A stretch of 64,000 nt of DNA from Holophagae bacterium (GCA_030429565.1 JAUIFE010000005.1:124001-188000), one strand, 5' to 3'. Shown: positions 27,926 to 36,990, numbered from the stretch's first letter. Program-made: numbers and translations. The notes: a model not told the origin generated them from the sequence alone.

Positions 27926-28801
27926 TTGCAAGAACTGCTCGATATGTGTCGTTTGATGATTAACGAGGTGGTCGACCACGCCCTTGCGCCGTTTAAAGAA
28001 GACGTCGCCGACGAAGCGACGCTGAAAAAACACCAGCGTTGGCAATTGGTTGACGATTGTTTCGTCTTGCGTTTCCTCGATCAAAAAATCCTCGTGCTCG
28101 AGCGGCCCACCTTTCTCCTGCACACCATTGTCATCGATTACTGTTTCCCGCACCTCAACAACGAGCGCAGCAACATCGTGCTCGATGCCTTGCTCGGTTG
28201 CGAAACCAACAACCGCGTGCTCATCATCGACGATTGCGCCATGGCTCGCAGTGATTTTTGGAAGATCTTGCCGACCAAAGCACCCGAACCCGATGCTTTT
28301 GACGCACTCGAACAAGCGCTGTTTGGCGAAACGGTCGAGAAGGTCGCGTCGGCGGCGACCGCCGGTGAGATGGTGTTCGATCTTCATGAAGCTTTTGACA
28401 GCGATGACGCCTATCACCGCGTTGCCGCGCAAGACAAAGCCGGCCAACCCATCGCCATGGCTTTTGTCGATATTTTTATGCCGCCCAAACGCAACGGTAT
28501 TGAAACCATTAAGTGGATTTGGCAGGACTTCCCGAATATCGAGATGGTCGTGTTTTCGGCACCGAGCTTCTACTCGCAGGCCAAGATTCGCGCTTTTTTG
28601 GGCAACACCCACCGCCTGCACTTCCTTCACAAACCCAGTAACAAAGCCACCATTCGCCGCGTTGCCACCGAACTCGTCGAAAAATGGAACTTTGAATACC
28701 AGCACGGTGCCTACCTGCAAGAGGTTGAGAAGGCCTTTTCACGGTTTCCCTTTTTGGAACGACCGATTGAGTGCGTTTTTAGTAGCCAAAACGAAAAATG
28801 A
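27926..28801 (+). CDS. Receiver-domain protein with N-terminal extension
   Basis: 291 residues from a TTG with GAGG six bases upstream; an ATG at 27944 is an alternative. The first 90 residues are unrecognised. A REC domain follows: acidic pair in RVLIIDDCAMAR (Asp102/103), phospho-acceptor in FVDIFMP (Asp182), switch Ser in VVFSAPS (Ser211) and invariant Lys in LHKPSN (Lys236). The spacing between acidic pair and acceptor (about 80) exceeds the usual 45, indicating an insertion of about 35 residues. No DNA-binding or enzymatic output follows, so it should signal by protein contact. It is 16 bases ahead of the GyrB-like gene. Confidence 0.75.
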   Translation: MQELLDMCRLMINEVVDHALAPFKEDVADEATLKKHQRWQLVDDCFVLRFLDQKILVLERPTFLLHTIVIDYCFPHLNNERSNIVLDALLGCETNNRVLIIDDCAMARSDFWKILPTKAPEPDAFDALEQALFGETVEKVASAATAGEMVFDLHEAFDSDDAYHRVAAQDKAGQPIAMAFVDIFMPPKRNGIETIKWIWQDFPNIEMVVFSAPSFYSQAKIRAFLGNTHRLHFLHKPSNKATIRRVATELVEKWNFEYQHGAYLQEVEKAFSRFPFLERPIECVFSSQNEK

Positions 28802-28817
28802 GCGAGGACCGAATGCC

Positions 28818-29909
28818 ATGATTCGATCAGATCGAGATCAATATTCAGACCGTGAGTCCTGTCGCCGGAGGCCTGGCATGTACATTGGCAACCCGGATGA
28901 CGGTTCGGGTTTGCAGAACTTGGCCTGGGAACTTATCGGCAATGCTATGGATGTTTTTCTGAGTGGCGAGGCGACCAAAATTGCCTTTGACCTTTCCGAG
29001 AGCACCATCACCATTGCCGACGACGGCCCCGGTATCGACGTCACGCCTGAAAAGGGCGTTCCCCGCCTGGTGACATGGCTTACCGCCTTTCACGAATCCG
29101 GCACCGCCGATGAGCATTTTCCACACGTGCATTTACGCCCTGGCTTTTGGGGTGATGGCATTGCCGTTTCCTTTTTTCTTTCCGAGTATTTCGAATTGGA
29201 AACGGTTCGCGCCGGGCGGCGCTATCGTGTCGTCGGTCGCCAAGGTTTGTTGCAAGGTGGTCTGGAGGACTTGGGTCCTTGCGATGAGCGCGGGACCCGG
29301 GTTAGCCTGGTGCCTGATCGCACGATTTTCAACCCTGCTTTGCTTGATTTCGATGACTTTCGCCCGCGTTTGGATCACCTCGCCGCGTTTAATCCCAGCC
29401 TTGAGTTGTGGGTGCAGGGGCACCGCGTGGTCTTTGACGACGGTATTCGTGACTTGTTGCTGCGCGGCGTTGGTGCGGCGACGCCCTTAGGACCGCTTTT
29501 CTACCATCAGGGCGCCGGCGACGGTATTGCCGTCGAGATCGCCTTGCAGTGGTTTCCCGGCTTGGGCGCCAAGGGCATCCGCTCCTTTTTGAACCATGCG
29601 GTAACCATCGATGGCGGCACCCATGTTAATGGTACGCTCAAAGCATTGCGGCAGGTATTGCGGTCTTGGGCCGCCACTGATGGTTGTGTGTGGGAGGAAA
29701 CCTGCCTTAATGACGATCTGGCGGTCGTCATTCATGCGGAAATGCTGGATCCCCGTTTTGGTGGGCCGACGCGCGATCATTTGATTAGCAAGGAAGTCGC
29801 GCGGGTTGTCTACGATACGATTTCGTCGCCGCTTTCGGTTTGGTTGGCGAATCATGCCGATTTCCGCCAGGCCTTGTGGCGTCACTTCGCGTTATCGCAG
29901 CAGCCTTAA
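28818..29909 (+). CDS. Stand-alone GyrB-like GHKL ATPase + transducer (no TOPRIM), probably degenerate
   Basis: 363 residues, GAGGACC upstream. The sequence follows GyrB/ParE ATPase and transducer domains: RRRPGMYIGN, Glu39 and Asn42 in WELIGNAMD, Asp69 in DDGPGI, a GFWGDGIAVS loop, ALQWFPGLG and DPRFGGPTRDHL. Differences matter: the Asp of the classical DNA motif next to Glu is Gly41, the ATP-lid GGLHGVG becomes RPGFWGDG, and the QTK loop reads PTR (317-319). The TOPRIM and C-terminal regions needed for topoisomerase activity are absent, so it is not a gyrase subunit. Encoded with the REC protein immediately upstream, it likely acts as a regulated ATP- or nucleotide-sensing partner; that is inference. 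Confidence 0.8.
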   Translation: MIRSDRDQYSDRESCRRRPGMYIGNPDDGSGLQNLAWELIGNAMDVFLSGEATKIAFDLSESTITIADDGPGIDVTPEKGVPRLVTWLTAFHESGTADEHFPHVHLRPGFWGDGIAVSFFLSEYFELETVRAGRRYRVVGRQGLLQGGLEDLGPCDERGTRVSLVPDRTIFNPALLDFDDFRPRLDHLAAFNPSLELWVQGHRVVFDDGIRDLLLRGVGAATPLGPLFYHQGAGDGIAVEIALQWFPGLGAKGIRSFLNHAVTIDGGTHVNGTLKALRQVLRSWAATDGCVWEETCLNDDLAVVIHAEMLDPRFGGPTRDHLISKEVARVVYDTISSPLSVWLANHADFRQALWRHFALSQQP

Positions 29910-29912
29910 TTT

Positions 29913-30164
29913 TTATTCGTACTGACTGCGCATGTACTCGCCAAAAATAGAATCGCCGCTGGGATCCAGACGCGAGGTTTGCGAGCGTTCGGCGGCTTGG
30001 TGGGCGGCGTGAAAATCGCCGTGGGCCAGGGCGGCAAAAGCCTGGTTGCGCGCGTGTTGCTGCATCTGGGTTGATTCCAGAACCGCCGTCATATCGGCCC
30101 CACAGCGCGGGCAAACGGCTTGGCCGCGAAAGTTACTTTGACATTTATAACAGCGATCATTCAT
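29913..30164 (-). CDS. Small zinc-ribbon protein
   Basis: 83 residues. The first 25 residues carry two CxxC knuckles (CYKC and CPRC) spaced as in zinc ribbons; the rest is Ala/Gln/His-rich helix (HARNQAFAALAHGDFHAAHQAAERS) suggesting TPR-like packing. No ribosome-binding site is strong, but the convergent arrangement (three bases from the GyrB-like stop) and conserved-looking Cys pattern support a real gene. Function unknown. Confidence 0.6.
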   Translation of the reverse strand: MNDRCYKCQSNFRGQAVCPRCGADMTAVLESTQMQQHARNQAFAALAHGDFHAAHQAAERSQTSRLDPSGDSIFGEYMRSQYE

Positions 30165-30491
30165 GGGGATCAGACTCTTTGTCGTAGCGGGGAGGCGGTC
30201 GCCAAAACCACCTGATTGGGTTGGATTTGGGCTGGTGCATGCTGCATTAAACACAACAACGCAATGATCGTAACCCAATCTGGTTTGGCGCGCAAGCGCA
30301 CGGGCGTCGGGCATGTCTGGTGTGTTTCGTGATTTTTATATATGCATGGATTAATTTGGTGTTGGGTTTATTGAGGTTTTGGATGAAAGTGTGTCGCCTT
30401 AATCTGATGGTAATTTTTCGTGGGTATTGTGATTTACCGCGAGCGGTGATGTTTTGTGCTGTTCGCTAATTCCTCTATTTAGGAGAACGCT
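30165..30491. other. Intergenic region before the propeller protein
   Basis: About 330 bases between divergent genes. The right half is AT-rich (30330-30490) and should hold the promoter for the next gene, but no clear -35/-10 pair was identified. No gene seen. Confidence 0.5.
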
Positions 30492-32741
30492 ATGTTTCTC
30501 GATCAGAAACGCTTAATTCCTGGTTCGACCACCTATTTAGGTCGCTTCGTGTTGCACGCGCTGTTTCTCCTTTCATTTTGTTTTACCACCAAAGCCGCTC
30601 CTCCCCAATTCACAGGGTGGGAAACGCTATCTCCTGAATCCGGTTGGACAATCCAGACCGGTCATTTTAACGCCGATGATTTGGCGGATGTTTTGGCTTA
30701 TTATTCCGGCAACGGCACCCTCTGGGTCTGCCTCAACCAAGGTGATCGCTTCACCACGACCAAGTGGGCCGTGCTTTCACCCAATACCGACTGGCAGTTT
30801 GCGGTCGGTCAATTTGATGGTCGTGGTTTCGACGACATTGTCGCCTATTCACCCGCCGACGGGTCCGTTTTCGTCGGCCACAATGAGCGCACTGAGTTCA
30901 GTTTAAGCCGTTGGGCGACGGTGACACCGGCAAGCGGTTGGACAATTACCGCCGGTAACCTCAATAACGCCGGCGGCGACGATGTGCTCGCTTACTTTGA
31001 AGGAAATCACACCGTGTGGATCGGCCACAATCGCGGTGATCGCTTTGATTTCCACAATGTCAACCAACTCACCGCTGTGAGCGGGCGTCAATTTGATGTC
31101 GGTAACTTCGACAATCAGGGTGGCGACGATGTTCTGAGCTACGATCCGAACAACGGTTCCTTATGGGTTGGCCTTAACCAGGGGGAGACCTTTGGCTTTA
31201 GCCAGTGGGCGACCGTCAGTCCCGCCGCCGGGTGGGATTTTGCCCCTGGTAACTTTAAGGGCCACAATGCCGACGAACTCGTGGGTTACTATCCTGGCAA
31301 CGGCACTCTGTGGCTCGGTGCTAATCAGGGTTCCAGTTTTGATTTCACCCGCTGGGGTGACGACATTGAGATGACATCGGGTTGGTCGTTTCAAACCGGC
31401 CGTTTTGTCTGCAGCGGTGAGCGCGATGACCTGGTCGGTTTCGAAAATGGGACGGGTCGTCTTTGGGTTGGTGCCGTTAACCAAAAACCTGCTGAAGGTT
31501 ACGTTTGGCCACTGTCGGCGGCGCCCGGCGAAACCGTACAAATCTACGCTTCCGGCCTGGGTTCCTCCCAAGTCGATATCTTGCGTTACGCATCCGATGA
31601 AACGCTGATGACCACCTTAAACTACAGCCCCGTCGCACAACCAACCCAAGCACGACCCTGGCGTTATGGTACCGGTTGGCAACCCAGCATGGCGCTGACC
31701 ATCCCTCCTGATTGGCCGTCCGGTATGTACGCCGCGCGCTTTCAAAGTGATTCGGGTTGCCTTAGTTACGCTACCTTCGTGGTTAAACCCGAGCCAACGC
31801 GCCAGTCGCGGGTCGCCGTTTTGGCCAACGTGAACACCTGGCTGGCCTACAATTCGTGGGGCGGTCGCGGGAAGTACCATGGTGCCGCATTGGTCAGTTT
31901 CCTGCGGCCCAATCCTTCCGCCACGCCTGTTGGCGAAACCTCGGTCACCCAGCACTTAGCCCGCGCCGAACGTTGGATTCTCGGTTGGCTTGAGGATGAA
32001 GGCTACCAGCCCGACCTGTTCACCGACATCGATTTCCACGACGGTTTGGTTCAAGGTTACGACACCTTGGTGATTGGGACGCACCCCGAGTACTGGAGTC
32101 CTGAGATGTTCACCCGCTTGCTGCAGTTCCTCGATGCCGGCGGTTCGCTGCTTTACTTGGGCGGTAACGGCCTGTTTGAGGAGGGCGAATTTAACTGTGA
32201 CCGCACCCAGATGATGTTTCTCGACGGCGATGAAAATGGCGAACGCGGTCCGGCCATGTTCCGCGTCGAAGACCCCACGCGACCGCATCGATTGCACGAA
32301 CGCTCGGTATTGGGTGTGTCCACCGAATTGTGTGGCGTGGCAGGTCATCCCTTCACCGTGTTGTTACCGGACCACCCTTTGTTCGCGGGGACTGAGGTTG
32401 TTGCCGGCGACGGCATCGGCGCAGCCGGGCTCAACACCAGTGGCGGCGTTTACAATGGTGCCGCCAGCGCGTGGGAAGTCGATACCAGCGACGGTCCGGG
32501 CTCGCGCAGCTTGGGCTGCAACTCGGGACCTTATCCCGTCATTAACTCACCGCTGCCGGCCGGCCTGCAGGTGTTGGCGCGTGCCAATCCCAGCGGCGTT
32601 GGCGGCGAGATCACCTTTTATCAACACCCGGGCGGCGGCAGTGTGTTCGCGGCCGGCTCGATCACTTTCGGCGGTAGCCTGGTGATGGATCCACAACTGC
32701 AGCAACTGCTGCGCAACGTCCTTTCCCTTTCTTTGGATTAA
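30492..32741 (+). CDS. Secreted beta-propeller (FG-GAP/VCBS-like) + DMFase-like C-terminal domain
   Basis: 749 residues; TAGGAG upstream, signal peptide ending near TKAAP. Residues about 40-335 are six repeats of about 48 residues built around W-A-T-V-[ST]-P...GW...G-[NH]-F...DD-[VL]-L-[AG]-Y...G-[TS]-[LV]-W-[VI]-G...F, each like an FG-GAP/VCBS blade with an Asp-rich Ca-type loop. The C-terminal half (about 420-740) resembles the large subunit of N,N-dimethylformamidase: NTWLAYNSWGG, YDTLVIGTHPEYWSPEMF and GGSLLYLGGNGLFE. That family has a metal-dependent amidase and a glutamine-amidotransferase-like fold. A secreted amidase or adhesin is possible. Domain identity is by pattern, not search. 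Confidence 0.65.
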   Translation: MFLDQKRLIPGSTTYLGRFVLHALFLLSFCFTTKAAPPQFTGWETLSPESGWTIQTGHFNADDLADVLAYYSGNGTLWVCLNQGDRFTTTKWAVLSPNTDWQFAVGQFDGRGFDDIVAYSPADGSVFVGHNERTEFSLSRWATVTPASGWTITAGNLNNAGGDDVLAYFEGNHTVWIGHNRGDRFDFHNVNQLTAVSGRQFDVGNFDNQGGDDVLSYDPNNGSLWVGLNQGETFGFSQWATVSPAAGWDFAPGNFKGHNADELVGYYPGNGTLWLGANQGSSFDFTRWGDDIEMTSGWSFQTGRFVCSGERDDLVGFENGTGRLWVGAVNQKPAEGYVWPLSAAPGETVQIYASGLGSSQVDILRYASDETLMTTLNYSPVAQPTQARPWRYGTGWQPSMALTIPPDWPSGMYAARFQSDSGCLSYATFVVKPEPTRQSRVAVLANVNTWLAYNSWGGRGKYHGAALVSFLRPNPSATPVGETSVTQHLARAERWILGWLEDEGYQPDLFTDIDFHDGLVQGYDTLVIGTHPEYWSPEMFTRLLQFLDAGGSLLYLGGNGLFEEGEFNCDRTQMMFLDGDENGERGPAMFRVEDPTRPHRLHERSVLGVSTELCGVAGHPFTVLLPDHPLFAGTEVVAGDGIGAAGLNTSGGVYNGAASAWEVDTSDGPGSRSLGCNSGPYPVINSPLPAGLQVLARANPSGVGGEITFYQHPGGGSVFAAGSITFGGSLVMDPQLQQLLRNVLSLSLD

Positions 32742-33259
32742 GGTTTTTTCAATCAATTTGCGGCGTGCTTTCGCTTTACAGGGAGGCGCGCCCCTTTGTG
32801 ATTGATCGGTAACGCGCTCGGTCGCCATGGCGACCGCCAAAAGTGAGCAGGGCAATGTTGCTGTTCGGCTGTGTTCTGCAGCCTGGCATCGGGCCGGGCC
32901 GCCTCGTTGCCGCCGCTGCGTTTTGAAATTGGCGGGCCGCTTTTCTTCGAGTGGTCGCGCGGTTTTGACGCCCCAACAAGCGGCACTAAGCGTCGGTGGG
33001 TTGTTTTTTTAGTGATGTCGGTCACTTTTTCAGGGGTGGTAGCCCTTTTTTTCATGCCTCCACTTTTTCTCCTTCTTTATTGCTTAAACTTCGAATTGTC
33101 ACGAGGGCGATCTCATTGCGGTTACACAACCTGCCTCGTGTCCTTCACAGTAAAGCAAGAACCCCTTTGTCACGCGCACCCATTTCGCTTTCCGGTTTAA
33201 CCGCGCTAGCAAAGGCTTGCACCCAATCCTTTTGATCTCAACACGAGGAGTGTCTCGTC
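32742..33259. other. Intergenic region with an 18-base palindrome
   Basis: About 520 bases. Contains CGGTCGCCATGGCGACCG, a perfect 18-base palindrome at 32819-32836, without a T-tract. It could be an operator or a weak transcription stop. AT-rich sequence at 33010-33130 probably holds the promoter of the chaperone gene. No coding frame with support. Confidence 0.5.
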
Positions 33260-33799
33260 ATGTCTTTTTCCGATGACCGTGCCAAGGTCGATCAACTTTT
33301 AAAAGAACTCGACGCCAAACTGGGCAGTGGTGTTTTACAACTCGATGAAAATGGTTTGTGTGTGCTTGATATTGAAGAAAAGGGCCGCATTCATATTGAA
33401 GTGCCCGAGGGTTCCGGCTTGTGTTACTTTGCCGCCCCACTCGCCGAATGTCCCAGTGAGCCCGAACGCTTGGCGCAATTATTCACGCGTTTGTTAACCG
33501 CCAACTACTACGGCCAAGGCAGCAAGCAAGCGACCCTGTCACTGGATGCCGAAAACAACGTCATTTACCTGCACCGCGGTTATGAAACCGCGTCTCTGAA
33601 CGTGGCACGCCTGGAAACCGCCTTTGAAACCTTCCAAGAGCTGGTTGTCGCGTTCAAAAAACGCCTGGCGACCGACTTCGCCGAAGAATCTGAAACGGAA
33701 GCAGCGGACGAAGCCGTTACGACCGAAACCGTTGATCCGCCCCCGGCGCAACCCAACCAAGCGGGCGGCATGTCGCCCATGTTCGGTTCTTTTGTTTAG
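33260..33799 (+). CDS. CesT/Tir-family type III secretion chaperone
   Basis: 179 residues, GAGGAG upstream. The fold pattern is diagnostic of class I T3S chaperones: helix VDQLLKELDAKLG, LQLDENGLCVLDIEEKGRIHIEVPEG, LCYFAAPLAECP, the dimer helix LAQLFTRLLTANYYGQG, strand QATLSLDAENNVIYLHRGY and closing helix LETAFETFQELVVAFKK. A 40-residue acidic and Pro-rich tail (EESETEAADEA...) ends the protein. Class I chaperones keep one or a few cognate effectors partly unfolded before secretion. The next gene, 54 bases downstream, is the likely cargo. No injectisome genes are in the window. Confidence 0.85.
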   Translation: MSFSDDRAKVDQLLKELDAKLGSGVLQLDENGLCVLDIEEKGRIHIEVPEGSGLCYFAAPLAECPSEPERLAQLFTRLLTANYYGQGSKQATLSLDAENNVIYLHRGYETASLNVARLETAFETFQELVVAFKKRLATDFAEESETEAADEAVTTETVDPPPAQPNQAGGMSPMFGSFV

Positions 33800-33853
33800 G
33801 TACAAACCCGCCTTGCCTTCAGCCCATAGCATTACCCATAAGGAGTCCTGATC

Positions 33854-35212
33854 ATGTCCGGTGTCAATCGTAGTCCGATCAATAAACAAACAGCGATTCA
33901 AAGTTTAGAAAAGGCGTTCGCCAATCGCAGCGAAAAAACCATGCAAATGGTCAAAGGGCAGCGTCCGCGTCTGCAACAGATGCAAGGCTTGCAGCAGCCC
34001 ATGGTGCAAAAAATGAAGCTCCAATCGCCGCCGAAACAATATAAAGACTTCCAATCCTTCCAGAAGGGTTTGGCGCAACATCGGGACGGTATTAAAGCGC
34101 AATTGCAGAATAAACCACAGGACAAAGAGTTACTGGCAAAACTGGCAACTGCCAACAAGAACTTGCAGCGCGCGCCGGTTCTTTACGAACACTATCGCCT
34201 TGGCAATGATGTTTCCGGGCCGCGTCTTTTGCACCGTCGTGGTCAAAACGATACGGAAAAATACCGCAACACCGCCACCTTGCTGCATTCCATCGACATG
34301 ACCTGGGGTGGCCAAGGTACCAAAACCAGCGACCTGCCGTTGCTTTACGCCTACGATAAAGGCCACTCTGCTGAAGATTTTCTGCATACCACCGGCAAAA
34401 TCTACGATCCCATTGGGGTTGAGTCTAGTTTTAAGCCTTGGGAAGAGGCGCCAGGCCTGAAACCGGAAAAGCCGAAAGTCGCGCCCAAGAAACTCAAGTT
34501 GGAGATGGGTCAATCTAATAACAAAAAGCCCCTGAGTCTCTTTGAACAAATTAAGATGCAAAAACGAGAAGTGAAAGGGCTTAACCAAGAGTCATCTCTC
34601 TCGCAATTGGAATCGCAACAGCAGAAGAAGGTCGAAAAAAATAAAGTCGAAGTGATGCCCAGTGGCCACGACATGCAGTCAAACTTCGCTTGGCTATTGG
34701 GTGCCATGCACAATGGCGAAACATTTGAATTGGTTGGACCGATTACTGAAAACAGCTTAATGCGCGGTTCAAAAGATCACCAAAACGAAGCTTCCGCTTT
34801 GCTGCGCGAAATTCGCGCGCTGTTGGATGCGGGTTATGAAGTCGTGGAAAACCCGAATGTAGGTACCCAACAAACACCCATCATTACGATGGTTCCGGGT
34901 CCGAAGTACGATCCCGGCAAGATCACCTTGGAGTCGCTGGACCAATCGGCCCCCAACACCAAACCCGATAAACAGGAGTTGCAGCTTCTTGAAAAAATCG
35001 GCATTTTCTCGCCGAAGTTTGACGAAGATAAAGGACCCCATGATTTGGGTGTGATCAACGAGAAAATGGAAATACTGCAAAAGCAGCGCAAGGAAATGGG
35101 GCCAATGAACAACGAACAGGGCAAAAACCTGGAGCAGGTTGAGGTGAAAACCAAAAAGTTTGGCACCATTAAGGGCAGCGACCCCATCGGGGTCGAAAGT
35201 TTCGACGACTAA
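33854..35212 (+). CDS. Probable type III secreted effector, family unknown
   Basis: 452 residues, AAGGAG upstream. Not recognised. The first 60 residues are polar, Gln/Lys/Ser-rich and low in acidic residues, as in secreted effectors. A central segment (about 285-345, SNFAWLLGAMHNGETFELVGPITENS and LLREIRALLDAGYEVV) looks globular. Two copies of DPIGVES occur, at residues 185-191 and 443-449, the second at the extreme C-terminus. No signal peptide, membrane helix or lipobox. Position after a CesT chaperone, with a terminator directly after, argues for an effector-chaperone bicistron. Enzymatic activity cannot be read. Confidence 0.6.
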   Translation: MSGVNRSPINKQTAIQSLEKAFANRSEKTMQMVKGQRPRLQQMQGLQQPMVQKMKLQSPPKQYKDFQSFQKGLAQHRDGIKAQLQNKPQDKELLAKLATANKNLQRAPVLYEHYRLGNDVSGPRLLHRRGQNDTEKYRNTATLLHSIDMTWGGQGTKTSDLPLLYAYDKGHSAEDFLHTTGKIYDPIGVESSFKPWEEAPGLKPEKPKVAPKKLKLEMGQSNNKKPLSLFEQIKMQKREVKGLNQESSLSQLESQQQKKVEKNKVEVMPSGHDMQSNFAWLLGAMHNGETFELVGPITENSLMRGSKDHQNEASALLREIRALLDAGYEVVENPNVGTQQTPIITMVPGPKYDPGKITLESLDQSAPNTKPDKQELQLLEKIGIFSPKFDEDKGPHDLGVINEKMEILQKQRKEMGPMNNEQGKNLEQVEVKTKKFGTIKGSDPIGVESFDD

Positions 35213-35215
35213 TCG

Positions 35216-35260
35216 GCACTGAAAAAAGGGACGGACCGAATCCGTCGCTTTTTTCAGTGC
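35216..35260 (+). terminator. Perfect-stem terminator after the effector gene
   Basis: Arms 35216-35235 and 35241-35260, GCACTGAAAAAAG... paired with ...CTTTTTTCAGTGC around a CCGAA loop; nearly every base pairs. The embedded A/T runs let it act in both directions. Confidence 0.88.
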
Positions 35261-35823
35261 GGCGCCCACCCGTCGTCGTTGGCAAGGTGGGCGCACATGA
35301 GAATCATGCAGGGTTTGTGTTTTCGTGGAAACCCCGCACGGGTGGTGCTCATCGAGGAATCTCTTGCGGTCGACTGCGTCAAATCACTCGTGACCGAGCC
35401 AGGCCTCATACCACCGTAACGGGGGCGGTCCCTGTCCTAGCGGCTGATCAGCTCAGGAAAGGCTTCAGCTAAGGAAAAACACCGTTTTAAGCGTGTCTTT
35501 TTGTTTCCCGTCAACGAGGGGGCTGATCCTGGTCGCCATAAAGTAGAAAGAAGCGCGTGTCCCGGCAGTTCCTCCGGTCTTTTCTGCATGAGGACGGTGG
35601 TTTCTTAGTAACGTGCTTGCAATTATGCGCTTACTTTGCTCTGGGTAGAGATCTTGCGCCTGATACTGTTGACACCGGCGTGAGGCCCCTTGCTTGAACT
35701 CGATCTAGCTTGGTGCACAAACCATCGGGGCGCGGTTCTAAAAAGTGAGGAGGTCTTGTTTGCTTGTGAAAAGAAGCGTGCCCCCGCTGCTGTCAGGAGA
35801 AGAAGGCGGCGCGGTTAACCAAT
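35261..35823. other. Intergenic region, no gene recognised
   Basis: About 560 bases between convergent units. Several short inverted repeats occur, such as around 35480-35510, but none makes a convincing terminator, and no riboswitch class fitted. Probably the left boundary of the sensor/peptide locus. Confidence 0.45.
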
Positions 35824-36936
35824 CTAGCCGGCGGCGGCGACTTCTTGGGTGGCGGTGCCGGTTTGAACATCTTCACGGCGGCGTTGTCGGCGATTCTGTT
35901 GGAGCAACATGAAGACGGCGACCCAACCCACGACGGTTACAAGCACGGCGATTTGAAGTGCCAAGCGTTCTTGTTGCAGGGATTTCCAGCCCGCGATGTT
36001 TTCCTTGTCGAAGACCATGCCCAGTGCCCAGCCGGTTGATACGATGGGTTCGGTGAAGACCCATTGATACTTGCCCGTGGAGCTGTCGTGGTGGGAGACG
36101 AAACCGCGTTTTCCGACCACCGTGCCCTCGGCCAGATCTTTTAAAGCGGTGTCGCCGGTTTGATTGGCCCATTCCAAGATGGTGTGGTTCTCTTTGACCC
36201 ATTCCGCATTGGGGTGTGCCACAAAGGCTCCTTTTCCCGACACCAAAAATCCGTAACCGGTTTCGTACAGACCCAAGGAGTGAATCAAACGATCAAACTG
36301 ATCGATGGACATACTGGTAAAAACCACCCCATTGGGGCGTTTTTCGCCCGTGGCCGCATCGGTCGTAAAAAAAGGTGTGGTGAAGTTGGCCAAAAAACTT
36401 TGGCTGGCGATGCCGTAGTGAGGTTCCTGCCAAATTGGGCCGCGTTTCAGCGGCAACTGGTACCAGGGACGGTCCTGGTCGGTGTAGTCGTATTTGTCTT
36501 CGATTTGAACCAAGTCTGAACCCGCTTCGCGATCAACAAACAGGGGCGCATACAAACGCAGGTCGTCGCGGAAACCATAGGGCACGTAAGCCACGCCGAC
36601 ACCGAAGATTTCGGGTACTTCTTGTTTGACCTCACGCAAGCGCGCTTCGATGGCGTCGGGGTTCGCCGGTAATTTACCCGAGGTCAGGTCTTCGCTTATC
36701 CGCAGATTCACGGGAACCAAGCGGTTGAGCGATGCTTCCATGTCCAAATTGGCTTGGCGAACGCGGGCTTCGGCATCGGTGCGCGCCTCCTGCAAGCGTG
36801 CATCGCGGCGGTGGATATAGGTACCCGCCCAGACGAGCAGTGCCGCCGACACCAGAGCGCAGCCCCATAGGAGTTTGCGGTAAAGCGGTCGTTCGGTTCC
36901 CCCAACAGAAGGTGCGTTGTCTTGTTTTGCCGTCAT
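35824..36936 (-). CDS. dCache_1-type membrane sensor without output domain
   Basis: 370 residues, GAGGGAGAG upstream. TM1 (residues about 23-43), a periplasmic double-Cache domain (YTDQDRPWYQLPLKRGPIWQEPHYG is the typical ligand-pocket W-Y motif region; GVVFTSMSIDQFDRLI and GYGFLVSGKGAFVAHPN the membrane-distal and proximal halves), and TM2 near the C-terminus, then only a short basic tail. Normal dCache proteins end in chemotaxis, kinase or cyclase domains; none is present. It is the last gene of a seven-gene leftward operon and may sense a ligand for its neighbours through helix packing. Confidence 0.8.
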   Translation of the reverse strand: MTAKQDNAPSVGGTERPLYRKLLWGCALVSAALLVWAGTYIHRRDARLQEARTDAEARVRQANLDMEASLNRLVPVNLRISEDLTSGKLPANPDAIEARLREVKQEVPEIFGVGVAYVPYGFRDDLRLYAPLFVDREAGSDLVQIEDKYDYTDQDRPWYQLPLKRGPIWQEPHYGIASQSFLANFTTPFFTTDAATGEKRPNGVVFTSMSIDQFDRLIHSLGLYETGYGFLVSGKGAFVAHPNAEWVKENHTILEWANQTGDTALKDLAEGTVVGKRGFVSHHDSSTGKYQWVFTEPIVSTGWALGMVFDKENIAGWKSLQQERLALQIAVLVTVVGWVAVFMLLQQNRRQRRREDVQTGTATQEVAAAG

Positions 36937-36990
36937 TCGGTCTCTCCCTCAGGATCTGGTGCTCTCCGATAAAACTTTTCGCAGTAGCGG

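Noticed and set aside
28818..29909. Annotation as gyrB or parE
   Set aside because: TOPRIM and C-terminal domains are absent and the QTK loop is changed, so it cannot be a functional topoisomerase subunit.
33580..33780. Open frames on the opposite strand of the chaperone and effector genes
   Set aside because: Shadow frames with mirrored codon bias; the plus-strand genes have ribosome-binding sites and a recognisable fold.
35440..35515. Possible terminator or riboswitch in the gap before the dCache gene
   Set aside because: Only a 4-bp core pairs (ACAC/GTGT); no known riboswitch consensus could be aligned.
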